From the NCBI RefSeq assembly GCF_017876535.1, contig NZ_JAGIOF010000001.1, forward strand, positions 4,030,001 to 4,094,000: a DNA stretch of 64,000 bases, read 5' to 3'. The notes beneath the pieces are model-generated. The model was not told the origin of the DNA, ran no database searches, and was given only the letters and a program-made list of their open reading frames with translations. The DNA is from Paeniglutamicibacter kerguelensis (GTDB lineage: Bacteria; Actinomycetota; Actinomycetes; Actinomycetales; Micrococcaceae). The position numbers and the translations under genes were made by a program. Below are positions 16,362-24,770 of the stretch, in pieces (positions within the stretch are counted from its first letter, which is position 1; every line of letters starts with the position of its first letter).

Positions 16362-17590
16362 ACACACCTGATTTCCGGCCCAGCATCGTCGCCGTGGCCG
16401 ACTCCGATTCCTACCTGAAATTGGCATGCACCACGCTGGCCGCACTCGGCCCGGGCTGGGACCGCCGGGTGGTGCTGGTCAGGACCCCGCTGTGCCCCAC
16501 CGAGGAACAAATCGACGCGGCCACGCTGGGCACCGGTTTCGCGGGCGAGGACATCGAGGTGCTGGCGCTCCCGTCGCTCGGTTTCGAGTCCCTGACGGAG
16601 GACATTGTCTTTGCCGCGGCCACCGGTCCGGTGGTCAGCGAGCTTTTTGCCACGCTGCTGCGGTCCAGGGGCAACCAGCCGCGGTCCGCCGCCCTCGTCT
16701 CGGCGCTCCCGGGTGTTGCCTATCCGGCGACCGCCAACGGTTGGCGGTACCGACGCTCCTCCGACGCCTTCATCGTGCACTCCCACGCCGAGTCGCGGGA
16801 ATTCGAGCAATTGGCGGAGCGGGAATCCGAGCACACCCCCGCCATCCTGGTCTCCAAGCTGCCGTTCCTGCGCACCGCCGGGTTCCCGCAACCGCAGGCC
16901 CAGGCCGTCACCTCGGTGGTGTTCGCGGCCCAGGCCAAGGTCCCCGTGCAGCGCGAGGAGCGCGAGGCGATCCTGCTGGCCCTGGACCAGGTCGTGCGGC
17001 TGAATCCGCAGGTGCGCGTCGTGGTCAAGCTGCGCGCCCGGGCCGGGGAACCGCAAACCCACGCGGAGGCATTCCCCTTCGACTCGCTGTGGAACGACCT
17101 GGCTGCGCGCGGTGCGGTGGGTGCCAGCCATGTGGATTTCGTGGCCGGTTCGATGGATGCGGTGCTGGTTCCGGGTGCCGCACTGTTGACGGTCTCCTCG
17201 ACCGCGGCCCTCGAGGCCATCGATCGGGGCCTGCCGGTCCTGGTGATCACCGACTTTGGCATCAACGAGCAGATGATCAACACCGTTTTCCGCGGGTCTG
17301 GGCTGCTGGGCACCCTCGAGGATGCCCAGGCCCTGCAGTTTTCCTCCCCCAACCGGGCGTGGCTGCGCGAGAACTATTTCCACCGCCGCGGCCCCGAGTT
17401 CGCCTCCACCCTCGGACATTACGCGCACCGTGCGCGCAGCGGCCAGCTGGCCACCTCCGCGTCGCAGTTGGCGATGGCATCGCACGTGGGGCTGCGCCGG
17501 AAGATCCGCACCAGACTGCCGCTTCCGCTGCTTGCCGTGCTGTTGAAGGTCCGCCGCCGGTGGGTTCGCCTCAGAAGCTCCCGGGCCTAG
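16358..17590 (+). CDS. DUF6716-like putative glycosyltransferase
   Basis: 410 residues from the ATG at 16358, which overlaps the preceding stop (ATGA). The protein has a GT-B look: VAVADSDSYLKLACTTLAAL at the start, PGVAYPATANGWRYRRSSDA, then a C-terminal donor-binding-like part with LLTVSSTAALEAIDRGLPVL and VITDFGINEQMINTVFRGSG. It resembles actinobacterial proteins labelled DUF6716, found in nonulosonate or teichoic-type polymer loci. The C-terminus is strongly basic (LKVRRRWVRLRSSRA). Activity is unproved; most likely a transferase of the same surface polymer. It is the last gene of the cluster. Confidence 0.75.
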   Translation: MNTPDFRPSIVAVADSDSYLKLACTTLAALGPGWDRRVVLVRTPLCPTEEQIDAATLGTGFAGEDIEVLALPSLGFESLTEDIVFAAATGPVVSELFATLLRSRGNQPRSAALVSALPGVAYPATANGWRYRRSSDAFIVHSHAESREFEQLAERESEHTPAILVSKLPFLRTAGFPQPQAQAVTSVVFAAQAKVPVQREEREAILLALDQVVRLNPQVRVVVKLRARAGEPQTHAEAFPFDSLWNDLAARGAVGASHVDFVAGSMDAVLVPGAALLTVSSTAALEAIDRGLPVLVITDFGINEQMINTVFRGSGLLGTLEDAQALQFSSPNRAWLRENYFHRRGPEFASTLGHYAHRARSGQLATSASQLAMASHVGLRRKIRTRLPLPLLAVLLKVRRRWVRLRSSRA

Positions 17591-17720
17591 TCATTTTGGG
17601 CGCTTGTACCACTCCCGCCACCGCTTGGGAATAACTGGGCGGCATTCTCACTTAGCATTGTTAAAGAACTGGACGGTGGGTCTTCCCCTGCCCAGAAGTT
17701 AACAGTTTGAGGAGTCAAAG

Positions 17721-18806
17721 GTGTCGGAAAATCCGATTCGGGTTGCAATCGTTGGCGTGGGCAACTGCGCCACGTCGTTGGTTCAGGGTGTCGAGTACTA
17801 CCGTGATGCTGACCCCCAGGCCACTGTTCCGGGTCTGATGCACGTGCAGTTCGGCAAGTACCACGTCAACGACGTGCAGTTCGTTGCAGCATTCGACGTC
17901 GACGAGAAGAAGGTCGGCCTGGACCTGGCCGACGCCATCCTCGCCTCGGAGAACAACACCATCAAGATCGCCGACGTCCCGGCGACAGGCGTGACCGTCC
18001 AGCGCGGCCACACCCTCGACGGCCTGGGCAAGTACTACCGCGAGACCATCACCGAGTCCTCCGCGGAACCGGTCGACATGATTGCGGCCTTGAAGGCCGC
18101 ACAGGTCGACGTCCTGGTTTGCTACCTGCCGGTTGGTTCGGATGCTGCAGCCAAGTTCTACGCACAGGTCTGCATCGACGCCGGTGTGGCCTTCGTCAAC
18201 GCCCTGCCGGTCTTCATCGCGGGCACCAAGGAATGGGCCGACAAGTTCACCGATGCCGGTGTCCCGATCGTCGGCGACGACATCAAGTCCCAGATCGGCG
18301 CCACCATCACCCACCGTGTGATGGCCAAGCTCTTCGAAGACCGCGGCGTGACGCTGGACCGCACCTACCAGCTCAACGTCGGCGGCAACATGGACTTCAA
18401 GAACATGCTTGAGCGCGACCGCCTGGAATCCAAGAAGATTTCCAAGACCCAGGCCGTCACCTCCAACACCACCGCGGTGCTGTCCGACGACGACGTGCAC
18501 ATCGGCCCGAGCGACTACGTTGCCTGGCTCGATGACCGCAAGTGGGCCTTCGTGCGCCTCGAGGGCCGCAACTTCGGCGACGCCCCGGTGTCCCTGGAAT
18601 ACAAGCTGGAGGTCTGGGATTCCCCGAACTCCGCCGGCGTGATCATCGACGCCGTGCGCGCCGCCAAGATCGCCCTGGACCGCGGCGTGGGCGGACCGAT
18701 CCTCTCGGCCTCCTCCTACTTCATGAAGTCCCCGCCGGAGCAGTACAACGACGACATTGCCAAGGAAAAGGTCGAGGCCTTTATCCGCGGCGACGTCGAG
18801 CGCTAA
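17721..18806 (+). CDS. ino1: inositol-1-phosphate synthase
   Basis: 361 residues from a GTG with GAGGAG 12 bases upstream (an AAAG follows it closer in). The enzyme converts glucose-6-phosphate to inositol-1-phosphate with NAD, for phosphatidylinositol and mycothiol-type thiols in actinobacteria. Seen: the NAD-binding [20 protein letters not shown] at the N-terminus, [40 protein letters not shown] with KKISKTQAV, and [20 protein letters not shown] near the end. Length is normal for the actinobacterial type. It stands alone, closed by the shared terminator at 18825-18868. Confidence 0.96.
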   Translation: MSENPIRVAIVGVGNCATSLVQGVEYYRDADPQATVPGLMHVQFGKYHVNDVQFVAAFDVDEKKVGLDLADAILASENNTIKIADVPATGVTVQRGHTLDGLGKYYRETITESSAEPVDMIAALKAAQVDVLVCYLPVGSDAAAKFYAQVCIDAGVAFVNALPVFIAGTKEWADKFTDAGVPIVGDDIKSQIGATITHRVMAKLFEDRGVTLDRTYQLNVGGNMDFKNMLERDRLESKKISKTQAVTSNTTAVLSDDDVHIGPSDYVAWLDDRKWAFVRLEGRNFGDAPVSLEYKLEVWDSPNSAGVIIDAVRAAKIALDRGVGGPILSASSYFMKSPPEQYNDDIAKEKVEAFIRGDVER

Positions 18807-18824
18807 ACCCCCGTCTCCAAGACA

Positions 18825-18868
18825 CCTGTGGCGGTCCGCCCTCCTTCCGGAGGGTGGACCGCCACAGG
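18825..18868. terminator. bidirectional terminator between ino1 and fhs
   Basis: A near-perfect stem with arms CCTGTGGCGGTCCGCCCTCC and GGAGGGTGGACCGCCACAGG around a TTCC loop. It lies between two convergent genes (ino1 plus, fhs minus) and can stop transcription from both sides. Confidence 0.85.
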
Positions 18869-18889
18869 TCGTTAAGCCGGAAGCCGCTC

Positions 18890-20575
18890 CTAGAAAAGCC
18901 CGACGGCCTGCCCGTGCTCGTCGACATCCATGCGCATCGCCGCGGGTGCCTTGGGCAGTCCCGGCATGGTCATGATCGCGCCGGTCACCGCCACGATGAA
19001 GCCCGCCCCGGTCTTGGGGATGAGATCGCGGACCTGCAGCGTGAAGCCCTCCGGGGCCCCCAGCAACGTCGGGTCGTCGGAGAAGGAATACTGGGTCTTG
19101 GCCATGCAGACCGGCAGGTTGTCCCAGCCGTTCTCATGGATCTGCTTGAGCATGCGCTTGGCCGCCGCGGAGTACTCCACGTCCGCGCCGCCGTAGATCT
19201 CGCGAACCACGGTGAGGATCTTTCCCTCGATGCCCAGGTCCAGGTCGTAGAGCGGGGCGAAGTCGCCGGGGGCCTCGATGGCCCTCAGCACCGCCTGCGC
19301 CAGGTCGGCGCCGCCGGCCGGACCCTGCCCCCAGACGTCCGCCACGGCGCATTCGATGCCGTTGGCCGCGGCCCAGGAGGTGACGACGGAAAGTTCCGCG
19401 TCAGTGTCCAGGGTGAACTTGTTGATCGCGACGACGGGCTGGATCCCGAACTTCCTGATGTTCCGCGCATGGCGCGACAGGTTGGCCAACCCGTCGCGGA
19501 CGGCCTGCACGTTCTCCGTCTTCAGCGCGTCCTTGGCCACTCCGCCATGCATCTTCAAGGCGCGGACGGTGGCAACCAGCACCACGGCGTCTGGGTGGGC
19601 GCCGGAGAAACGGGCCTTGATGTCCATGAACTTTTCGGCGCCGAGGTCCGCACCGAATCCCGCCTCGGTGACCACCACATCCGCCAGCGAGCGCGCGGTG
19701 TTGGTGGCGATGACGGAGTTGCATCCGTGGGCGATGTTCGCGAACGGACCGCCGTGGATGAGCGCCGGGGTGCCGGCCATGGATTGCACCAGGTTGGGCT
19801 TCACCGCTTCCTTCAGCAGCATCGTCATGGCGCCCTCTGCCCCCAGGTCGCCGACGGTGACGGGGGTCTTGTCATAGGTGTACCCGATGGTCATCTTGGC
19901 CAATCGGGCCCGCAGGTCCGCGAGCCCCGTTGCAAGGCAAAAGACCGCCATGACTTCGGACGCGACCGTGATGTCGAATCCGGTCTCACGCGGGACGCCC
20001 TCGGTCGGGCCGCCCAGCCCGATGACGATGTTGCGCAGCGCGCGGTCGTTCATGTCGATGACGCGCCTGAAGGTGATTCGGCGCGGGTCGATCCCCAAGG
20101 CGTTACCCTGGTGCAAGTGGTTGTCGACCAACGCCATCAGCAGATTGTTGGCGCTGGTGATCGCGTGGAAATCGCCGGTGAAGTGCATGTTGATTTCGTC
20201 CATGGGCAGGACCTGCGAGTATCCGCCGCCCGTTGCCCCGCCCTTCATGCCGAAGATCGGGCCAAGCGACGGCTCGCGCAGCGCAATCATCGTTTTGGTT
20301 CCGGTGGCGGCGAGGGCATCGCCCAGGCCCACCGTGACAGTGGATTTCCCTTCACCGGCCGGCGTCGGCGACATTGCGCTCACCAGGACGACTTTTCCAA
20401 GTTTCGTACCCGTGGAAGGCAGCAAGTCCGTGTCTACCTTGGCCTTGTACCGCCCGTATGGCTCGAGCGCTTCCTCGGGAATACCTGCGCGTCGGGCAAC
20501 GACGGCAATTGGTTCGAGTACGGCTCGCGAAGCGATGGCCAGATCACTCATGTCGGCTGCGGACGTCGTTGTCAT
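18890..20575 (-). CDS. fhs: formate-tetrahydrofolate ligase
   Basis: 561 residues, full length. It joins formate to tetrahydrofolate with ATP to give 10-formyl-THF for purine and one-carbon metabolism. The P-loop region [20 protein letters not shown] (about residues 71-90), [40 protein letters not shown] and DNHLHQGN are clear family marks, with [20 protein letters not shown] near the C-terminus. GGGGA lies eight bases before the ATG at 20575; a start at residue 8 is less likely. It stands alone on the minus strand, facing ino1. Confidence 0.97.
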   Translation of the reverse strand: MTTTSAADMSDLAIASRAVLEPIAVVARRAGIPEEALEPYGRYKAKVDTDLLPSTGTKLGKVVLVSAMSPTPAGEGKSTVTVGLGDALAATGTKTMIALREPSLGPIFGMKGGATGGGYSQVLPMDEINMHFTGDFHAITSANNLLMALVDNHLHQGNALGIDPRRITFRRVIDMNDRALRNIVIGLGGPTEGVPRETGFDITVASEVMAVFCLATGLADLRARLAKMTIGYTYDKTPVTVGDLGAEGAMTMLLKEAVKPNLVQSMAGTPALIHGGPFANIAHGCNSVIATNTARSLADVVVTEAGFGADLGAEKFMDIKARFSGAHPDAVVLVATVRALKMHGGVAKDALKTENVQAVRDGLANLSRHARNIRKFGIQPVVAINKFTLDTDAELSVVTSWAAANGIECAVADVWGQGPAGGADLAQAVLRAIEAPGDFAPLYDLDLGIEGKILTVVREIYGGADVEYSAAAKRMLKQIHENGWDNLPVCMAKTQYSFSDDPTLLGAPEGFTLQVRDLIPKTGAGFIVAVTGAIMTMPGLPKAPAAMRMDVDEHGQAVGLF

Positions 20576-20894
20576 CGTAGGTGTCCCCTGTCTGGATTCC
20601 CGGTGTTCTGAAGTTGAGATCGGCCGATGTTTGCGGTTTCCCTCAATACATTCTTCAAGCTACCACCGCCCGACAGGGTCGTGTCAGATATGCGCGCAGT
20701 CTCCGCGTTCCCTGGCCAAGAGGCTGGGGTGCCGCCATTCAGTTCCCTGCCGGCAGGGAAGCCACTGCCGGTACTTCCCGCATTTTCGTGCCCTCATGCG
20801 ATCCGTTAGTCCCTCGGCACAATGGTCATGGATTCCACGTGCGCGGAAGATCATGGATTCTGCGCCGCAGCTTCACAATGGGAGAATGGGTACC
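20576..20894. other. divergent promoter region between fhs and the HAD gene
   Basis: About 320 bases between two divergent genes, so both promoters lie here. It includes CCTGCCGGCAGG, a short palindrome near 20747-20758. No gene or RNA was recognised. Confidence 0.45.
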
Positions 20895-21779
20895 ATGCCC
20901 ACACGCCCCGCTTTTGCCTTGCTGCTCGATGTCGACGGGCCCATTGCCTCCCCGGAGACCCGCGACGTAGCCCCGGAAATCATCTCACTACTGTTGAAAC
21001 TGGCCACGGCTGGAATCCCGGTGGTTTTCAATACCGGGCGCTCGGATGAGTTCATCAAACGCCAAGTCATGGCACCGATGATGGCCGCCGGCATGCCATC
21101 GACCCTGAAGATCCATGCGATCTGTGAAAAGGGCGCAACTTGGTTTACGTTCGATGCCGACGGAGCCGGTGAGATCCACGTGGATCAGGAGTTGGCCGTA
21201 CCGCTCCACTACGCCGATGAGATTCGCGAGTTGGTGACAACCGAATTTGACGGGCACATGTTCTTTGACGAGACAAAACGTGCCATGGTCTCCGTTGAAC
21301 AGCACATCGATGCGGACAGCTTCGAATACCGCGATGCCCAGCAGCAGTTCGATTCGGCCGCCATGCAAGCCATGGGGCGACATGACCTCGGAGTGGAACG
21401 ATTGGATGTCCGTCAGCCGGATAGCAGCGAAACCATCGACTACCGTGTGGATCCAACCATCATCTCAACCGATATCGAATCGGTCGAGTTGGGCAAGGAC
21501 CTGGGTGCCAGGCGAACCCTTGAATTGCTCGCCAGCGACGGCGTCGAGCCTGCGTCGTGGTTTACCGTCGGGGATTCCCGCACCGACTACGCAATGGCCG
21601 ATTGGCTGGCTGAAAACGGCCATATGGTCAGCCACGTCGATGTCCGCCCAGGTGATGGCATCCCGTCCGGCAAGTCCTACCCCATTCTTACGGCCAAGGA
21701 TCTGGGGCTTGGCCGCGAGGTCATCCACGACCACGCGGGCCTCGCTTTCCTGCGCCACTGGCACTCGCTGCTTGGCTAA
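20895..21779 (+). CDS. HAD-superfamily hydrolase
   Basis: 294 residues from the ATG at 20895 (MPTRPAFALLLDVDGPIASP); GGGAG sits ten bases before it, while the ATG at 20886 is too close to that site. Much longer frames reading in from 19878 are shadows of fhs. Motif I is LLLDVDGPIA with the nucleophile Asp, motif II is FNTGRSDEF, and motif IV is WFTVGDSRTDYAMADWL, as in sugar-phosphate HAD phosphatases (Cof or trehalose-phosphatase-like branch). The cap lies between about residues 80 and 200. The substrate cannot be told. It stands alone, closed by the terminator at 21829-21861. Confidence 0.88.
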   Translation: MPTRPAFALLLDVDGPIASPETRDVAPEIISLLLKLATAGIPVVFNTGRSDEFIKRQVMAPMMAAGMPSTLKIHAICEKGATWFTFDADGAGEIHVDQELAVPLHYADEIRELVTTEFDGHMFFDETKRAMVSVEQHIDADSFEYRDAQQQFDSAAMQAMGRHDLGVERLDVRQPDSSETIDYRVDPTIISTDIESVELGKDLGARRTLELLASDGVEPASWFTVGDSRTDYAMADWLAENGHMVSHVDVRPGDGIPSGKSYPILTAKDLGLGREVIHDHAGLAFLRHWHSLLG

Positions 21780-21828
21780 CCTCAGACGTTGTTTGCTACG
21801 GGAGTGCAGCAAGATTTCTCTTTAAGCG

Positions 21829-21861
21829 GCAAAGCCCGCCGGTGAAGCCGGCGGGCTTTGC
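21829..21861. terminator. terminator after the HAD hydrolase gene
   Basis: Arms GCAAAGCCCGCCGG and CCGGCGGGCTTTGC around a five-base loop. It closes the plus-strand HAD gene; on the minus strand it may also end the transcript of the small-ORF cluster at 21957-22412. Confidence 0.8.
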
Positions 21862-21956
21862 ACTGTGGGAATCAATATATGTCACGTTACATCTCCAAAT
21901 TGAATGAATGATTTGAATTCTGGATCGACTGCATCAGCAGTGCGATCCTAATTCAC

Positions 21957-22079
21957 TCATCGAATTCGAAATTGCATGTCCATCGGTAAGTGGTTGCGTA
22001 GTTCTCGATCCCGCGGTGCGGGGTTGAACTGCGTCTGAAGCCAGAGTTGATTCTTTGGCTTGCGGTTTTTTGCGTTCAC
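21957..22079 (-). CDS. small ORF 3 of a three-peptide cluster
   Basis: 40 residues from a GTG that overlaps the TGA of small ORF 2 (GTGA). GGGAGGG lies nine bases upstream, inside the end of ORF 2. The peptide starts MNAKNRKPKNQLWLQTQFNP, is basic (many Arg and Lys) and ends MQFRIR. I do not recognise a family. The stop-start overlap with a good ribosome binding site supports coupled translation and a real gene, but no homologue can be checked here. Too short for ordinary gene callers. Confidence 0.5.
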   Translation of the reverse strand: MNAKNRKPKNQLWLQTQFNPAPRDRELRNHLPMDMQFRIR

Positions 22080-22231
22080 GGCGTTTCCCTCCCTTCAACC
22101 TTTTTCGAGGTGCGGAAGGCGACCTGTTCCACTGCCTTTGCGGTGCGAGCGTGCAGCACTTCTGGCCCGGTGAAAATGAATTCAGCGGAGCGAACAGCCG
22201 GGGAGTTGATCGAGGCGATCGGGGTAGACAT
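22076..22231 (-). CDS. small ORF 2 of a three-peptide cluster
   Basis: 51 residues from an ATG with GAGGAAC nine bases upstream: MSTPIASINSPAVRSAEFIF followed by TGPEVLHARTAKAVEQVAFR and a charged end. No family is recognised; there is no signal peptide or membrane span. It begins 73 bases after ORF 1 and overlaps ORF 3. Codon use looks like that of the chromosome (GC-rich third positions), which supports coding. It could be a regulator, a toxin-antitoxin part or a peptide precursor; none can be shown from sequence. Confidence 0.5.
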   Translation of the reverse strand: MSTPIASINSPAVRSAEFIFTGPEVLHARTAKAVEQVAFRTSKKVEGRETP

Positions 22232-22304
22232 GATGAAAGTTCCTCAAGGATTTGGTCGATTAGTGACTCATCAGCCTCGGGAACTTTGTATCGCTAGTGT
22301 TGTA

Positions 22305-22412
22305 CTAGCAGGGCGCCATTCCGGAGGCGGGGGAAGTTGCTCGAGCGGTAGAGCCGCCGAAGCCATAACGGGGCACGTAGTAGCCCGCGAAATTCATTGA
22401 ATCAATCATCAT
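22305..22412 (-). CDS. small ORF 1 of a three-peptide cluster
   Basis: 35 residues behind a near-ideal ribosome binding site (AAAAGGAGG, five bases before the ATG): MMIDSMNFAGYYVPRYGFGG then STARATSPASGMAPC. The last part is rich in Gly, Ser, Thr, Ala and Pro and ends in Cys, as seen in some modified peptide precursors, though no modifying enzyme is encoded nearby. It is the first ORF of the cluster, about 75 bases after the palindrome at 22486-22501. It could instead be a leader peptide. Function is unknown. Confidence 0.5.
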   Translation of the reverse strand: MMIDSMNFAGYYVPRYGFGGSTARATSPASGMAPC

Positions 22413-22485
22413 TCCCACCTCCTTTTCTGGAAGAACATGCCAGACGAATCCGGCGCCAATATTGTCTTGTCGATCGCGATGTCTC

Positions 22486-22501
22486 ATTGAGACTTCTCAA
22501 T
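22486..22501. promoter_or_regulatory. perfect palindrome upstream of the small-ORF cluster
   Basis: ATTGAGACTTCTCAAT is a 7+2+7 perfect inverted repeat 74 bases upstream of small ORF 1. Its size and place fit an operator for a dimeric regulator; the HTH protein encoded next door (22842-23879) is one candidate. There is no direct evidence for binding. Confidence 0.45.
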
Positions 22502-22754
22502 CACAGGTTCCACGATACACACCCACCAACAAATGCGCTAGCTCTTGGTGAAGAATTCTTTAGATAGTCGAATGCGGCGGGGTCCACACATGCCATGTTT
22601 CCTGGAAATTGATTCCTACTTGAATTCACCGATCGAAATCATTCAGGGCGCGTTTTTGCGGTGCGTTGGTTCGCAAGCAGGAGCAGGTCCGGACTCCGTG
22701 CGTCAATAACCGTACGGCGGGGGCCGAAGCGCTTGGACTCTCCTTTTCCGCCCG

Positions 22755-22800
22755 GATGCGAAAGGCCCCCAACCAAAAATGGTCGGGGGCCTTTCGCATC
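22755..22800 (-). terminator. terminator after the HTH-ECF fusion gene
   Basis: Sixteen-base perfect arms GATGCGAAAGGCCCCC and GGGGGCCTTTCGCATC around a 14-base loop, 42 bases beyond the stop at 22842. It separates this gene from the small-ORF cluster. The rest of 22413-22754 holds no recognised gene. Confidence 0.85.
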
Positions 22801-22841
22801 AACATATCTTAGAAGGACTTGCTCGACTCAGGCGCATCCCG

Positions 22842-23879
22842 TCACGCCCGGGATTTCGCCCTGGATGCCAATGCTTTTCGAACATCAAACCTGTTTGCCA
22901 GCTTGAGCAGGCCGCTGGGCTGGGTTTCCACCAAGGACACGTAAAAAGGTACTTCGAACCAACGACTCACAAATCCCATGGCACCCAGGGAAGCAAGTGC
23001 CGTGAGGCCCTTGTCGGTCAGGGAATGTACCAAGTTCGAGATGAACACCGCCAGCGTGAGGGGTTCACCCATATCCACAAGCGCATCGGTGGTCAGCTCG
23101 GCGGCATGCCCGGTGGCGCCATTGAAAAGCAGCACCAGTAGCGTGGTTGCCACGAGCGTGCACGCAACAGCGACGACGGCATTGAGCAGGACGTAACGGG
23201 AAAATGACTGGCACAGGCGGAACCGCCGCGCCCCATAGCCCCAGATCAAGGCGCCGACAATATTGACCAGGCCGAACCAAATCGATGAGGAATCTGTAAT
23301 CGACAATCCAATCGCATTGGTCATGAGCCCGACGGCAACGCCATACCAGGGACCTAATACAAGGGCGGCAATTGCCGTCCCCACCATGTCCAGATACAGC
23401 GGCAAAGACAGCCAAGGAACGATTGAGAATCCTGCGACGTTGATTCCGACACACGCCACCATGAGAATGAGCGAAGCCCGAAGCGTGGCGCGCTTCGGCT
23501 CTTGTTTGGTTTCGATCCGCTCCACGTCGGAGACCCGCGTCTCCGTTGACGGTTCGGAATCAAGCTGCCTGCGCGCTTGCAGGCAGCGCGCCTCCCACAG
23601 CACTGCGTCCTCCTCGGAAACGTCGAGCGCCCGGGCAATCTCACCGACCAAAGTCGGATTGACCCGGCTCCTGCCCAATCGAAACGCGTCATAGACAGTG
23701 GTCCGTGCGGGGCGTGACGCCGAGGCCGGAACGCCATTCTGCTCGCGATGCTCCGCAATACGCCGAACGATTTCCGCATAGGGAATATCTCCGGCCTCGA
23801 AACGGAGCCGCTGCAGATCCCTGGCGATCGCGTCATAGGACTCAACCCGCAAGGCAGAGTCTTGAATTTGCTCCGACAT
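22842..23879 (-). CDS. HTH domain fused to ECF-transporter S-component-like membrane domain
   Basis: 345 residues from the ATG at 23879 with AGAGG six bases upstream. The N-terminal part (about 12-100) looks like an XRE-type HTH: YAEIVRRIAEHREQNG, RTTVYDAFRLGRSRVNPTLV, EIARALDVSEEDAVLW. A charged linker follows (about 100-128). The rest has five or six membrane segments, with LPLYLDMVGTAIAALVLGPW and YGVAVGLMTNAIG typical of small-molecule-binding S components of ECF transporters. A membrane-bound sensor-regulator, or a transporter with a regulatory head, are both possible. No ECF ATPase or T component lies nearby. The ligand is unknown. Confidence 0.78.
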   Translation of the reverse strand: MSEQIQDSALRVESYDAIARDLQRLRFEAGDIPYAEIVRRIAEHREQNGVPASASRPARTTVYDAFRLGRSRVNPTLVGEIARALDVSEEDAVLWEARCLQARRQLDSEPSTETRVSDVERIETKQEPKRATLRASLILMVACVGINVAGFSIVPWLSLPLYLDMVGTAIAALVLGPWYGVAVGLMTNAIGLSITDSSSIWFGLVNIVGALIWGYGARRFRLCQSFSRYVLLNAVVAVACTLVATTLLVLLFNGATGHAAELTTDALVDMGEPLTLAVFISNLVHSLTDKGLTALASLGAMGFVSRWFEVPFYVSLVETQPSGLLKLANRFDVRKALASRAKSRA

Positions 23880-23889
23880 CGCCAACCTC

Positions 23890-23914
23890 TTCCAGTAGCC
23901 AAGTTCCAGTAGGC
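23890..23914. repeat. tandem nonamer upstream of the HTH-ECF gene
   Basis: TTCCAGTAG occurs twice with a 14-base period (23890-23898 and 23904-23912), immediately upstream of the start of the minus-strand HTH-ECF gene. It could be a regulator site; it may also be chance. Confidence 0.4.
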
Positions 23915-24770
23915 ATGCGTTTCGGTAGCACGCATAACTCCCCGATTATAGCTATTCAGATCCCCTTTTTGGCCGATTCGCCGGGGACGTCGGGACTCGG
24001 TCGGAACCGTTCGGGATTGTTCGGAACACATGAAATCCGTGGCGTCTCGGTACCGGACCGCATAGCGTCGTCTGTGAGGCTTGCAAGGAACGGCTTGCAA
24101 GCCTCACATTTTCAGGCCGCCGTGCCCAGGACCGATTGGGGCGTCCAGGCACGACCCGGTGGATCCATGCGGGCAGCATCAAACAGAAGGAACATGCGTA
24201 GTTGAAGCACTTTGAAAAGATCGGCGCATCGCGGAAAATCATTTCTCCTGCTTCCGGAAGCCGCGTTGCTTCTTCGGGGGTTGAGTACTCGCCAATGATC
24301 TGCGCGGAAACCTCTCCCCGTTTCTAGGCGCTGGCCGGCGCACCGGCTTATGCGGTCTTCGGAATCGGAATCGAACTGTAAGGAACAGCGACCCTCCCCG
24401 GTGTCAGACAACGCCCGAACATCAACGCAGGGTTCAACATTCCGCTTGGGGAATAAACTCTGGTTGTGGCAGGGAAGCCCAGGGAGGGTACCTGCCTGAT
24501 CTTGCCTGTCGTTGCGTGGGAGCAACGATGGGAAATGCGTCGGCAGGCTCCGTGCAGGGGTGACATCTCCGGAGACACACAAGGGCCACGCGTCGGTTTA
24601 CCAGGGGGTTTGGCATGAACATTTTGGGGGCAGGCCAAACGCCTTGGCCAGACGGTCAACGCCGCACCTTCGAGCCGGGTGGCTCATGACGCTCCGGGGA
24701 AGGCTTCATAGCCCTCGGGCAGTGGTCGCCGGGAATCGCGCCGGTGGCCCCGCCCTTGCCTCGTTCCGGG
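23915..24770. other. intergenic region with an isolated hairpin
   Basis: About 860 bases between the HTH-ECF gene and cca. Open frames on both strands have no family likeness. Apart from the hairpin at 24073-24108, no RNA, repeat or insertion-sequence remnant was recognised. Confidence 0.5.
24073..24108 (+). terminator. perfect 15-bp hairpin followed by TTTT
   Basis: Arms TGTGAGGCTTGCAAG and CTTGCAAGCCTCACA pair perfectly around GAACGG and are followed by TTTTC. This is a good rho-independent terminator on the plus strand, but no plus-strand gene precedes it. A small RNA or a leftover of a lost gene could explain it. Confidence 0.7.

Noticed and set aside
18542..20611. 689-residue plus-strand frame over fhs
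   Set aside because: Shadow of the formate-tetrahydrofolate ligase gene on the minus strand.
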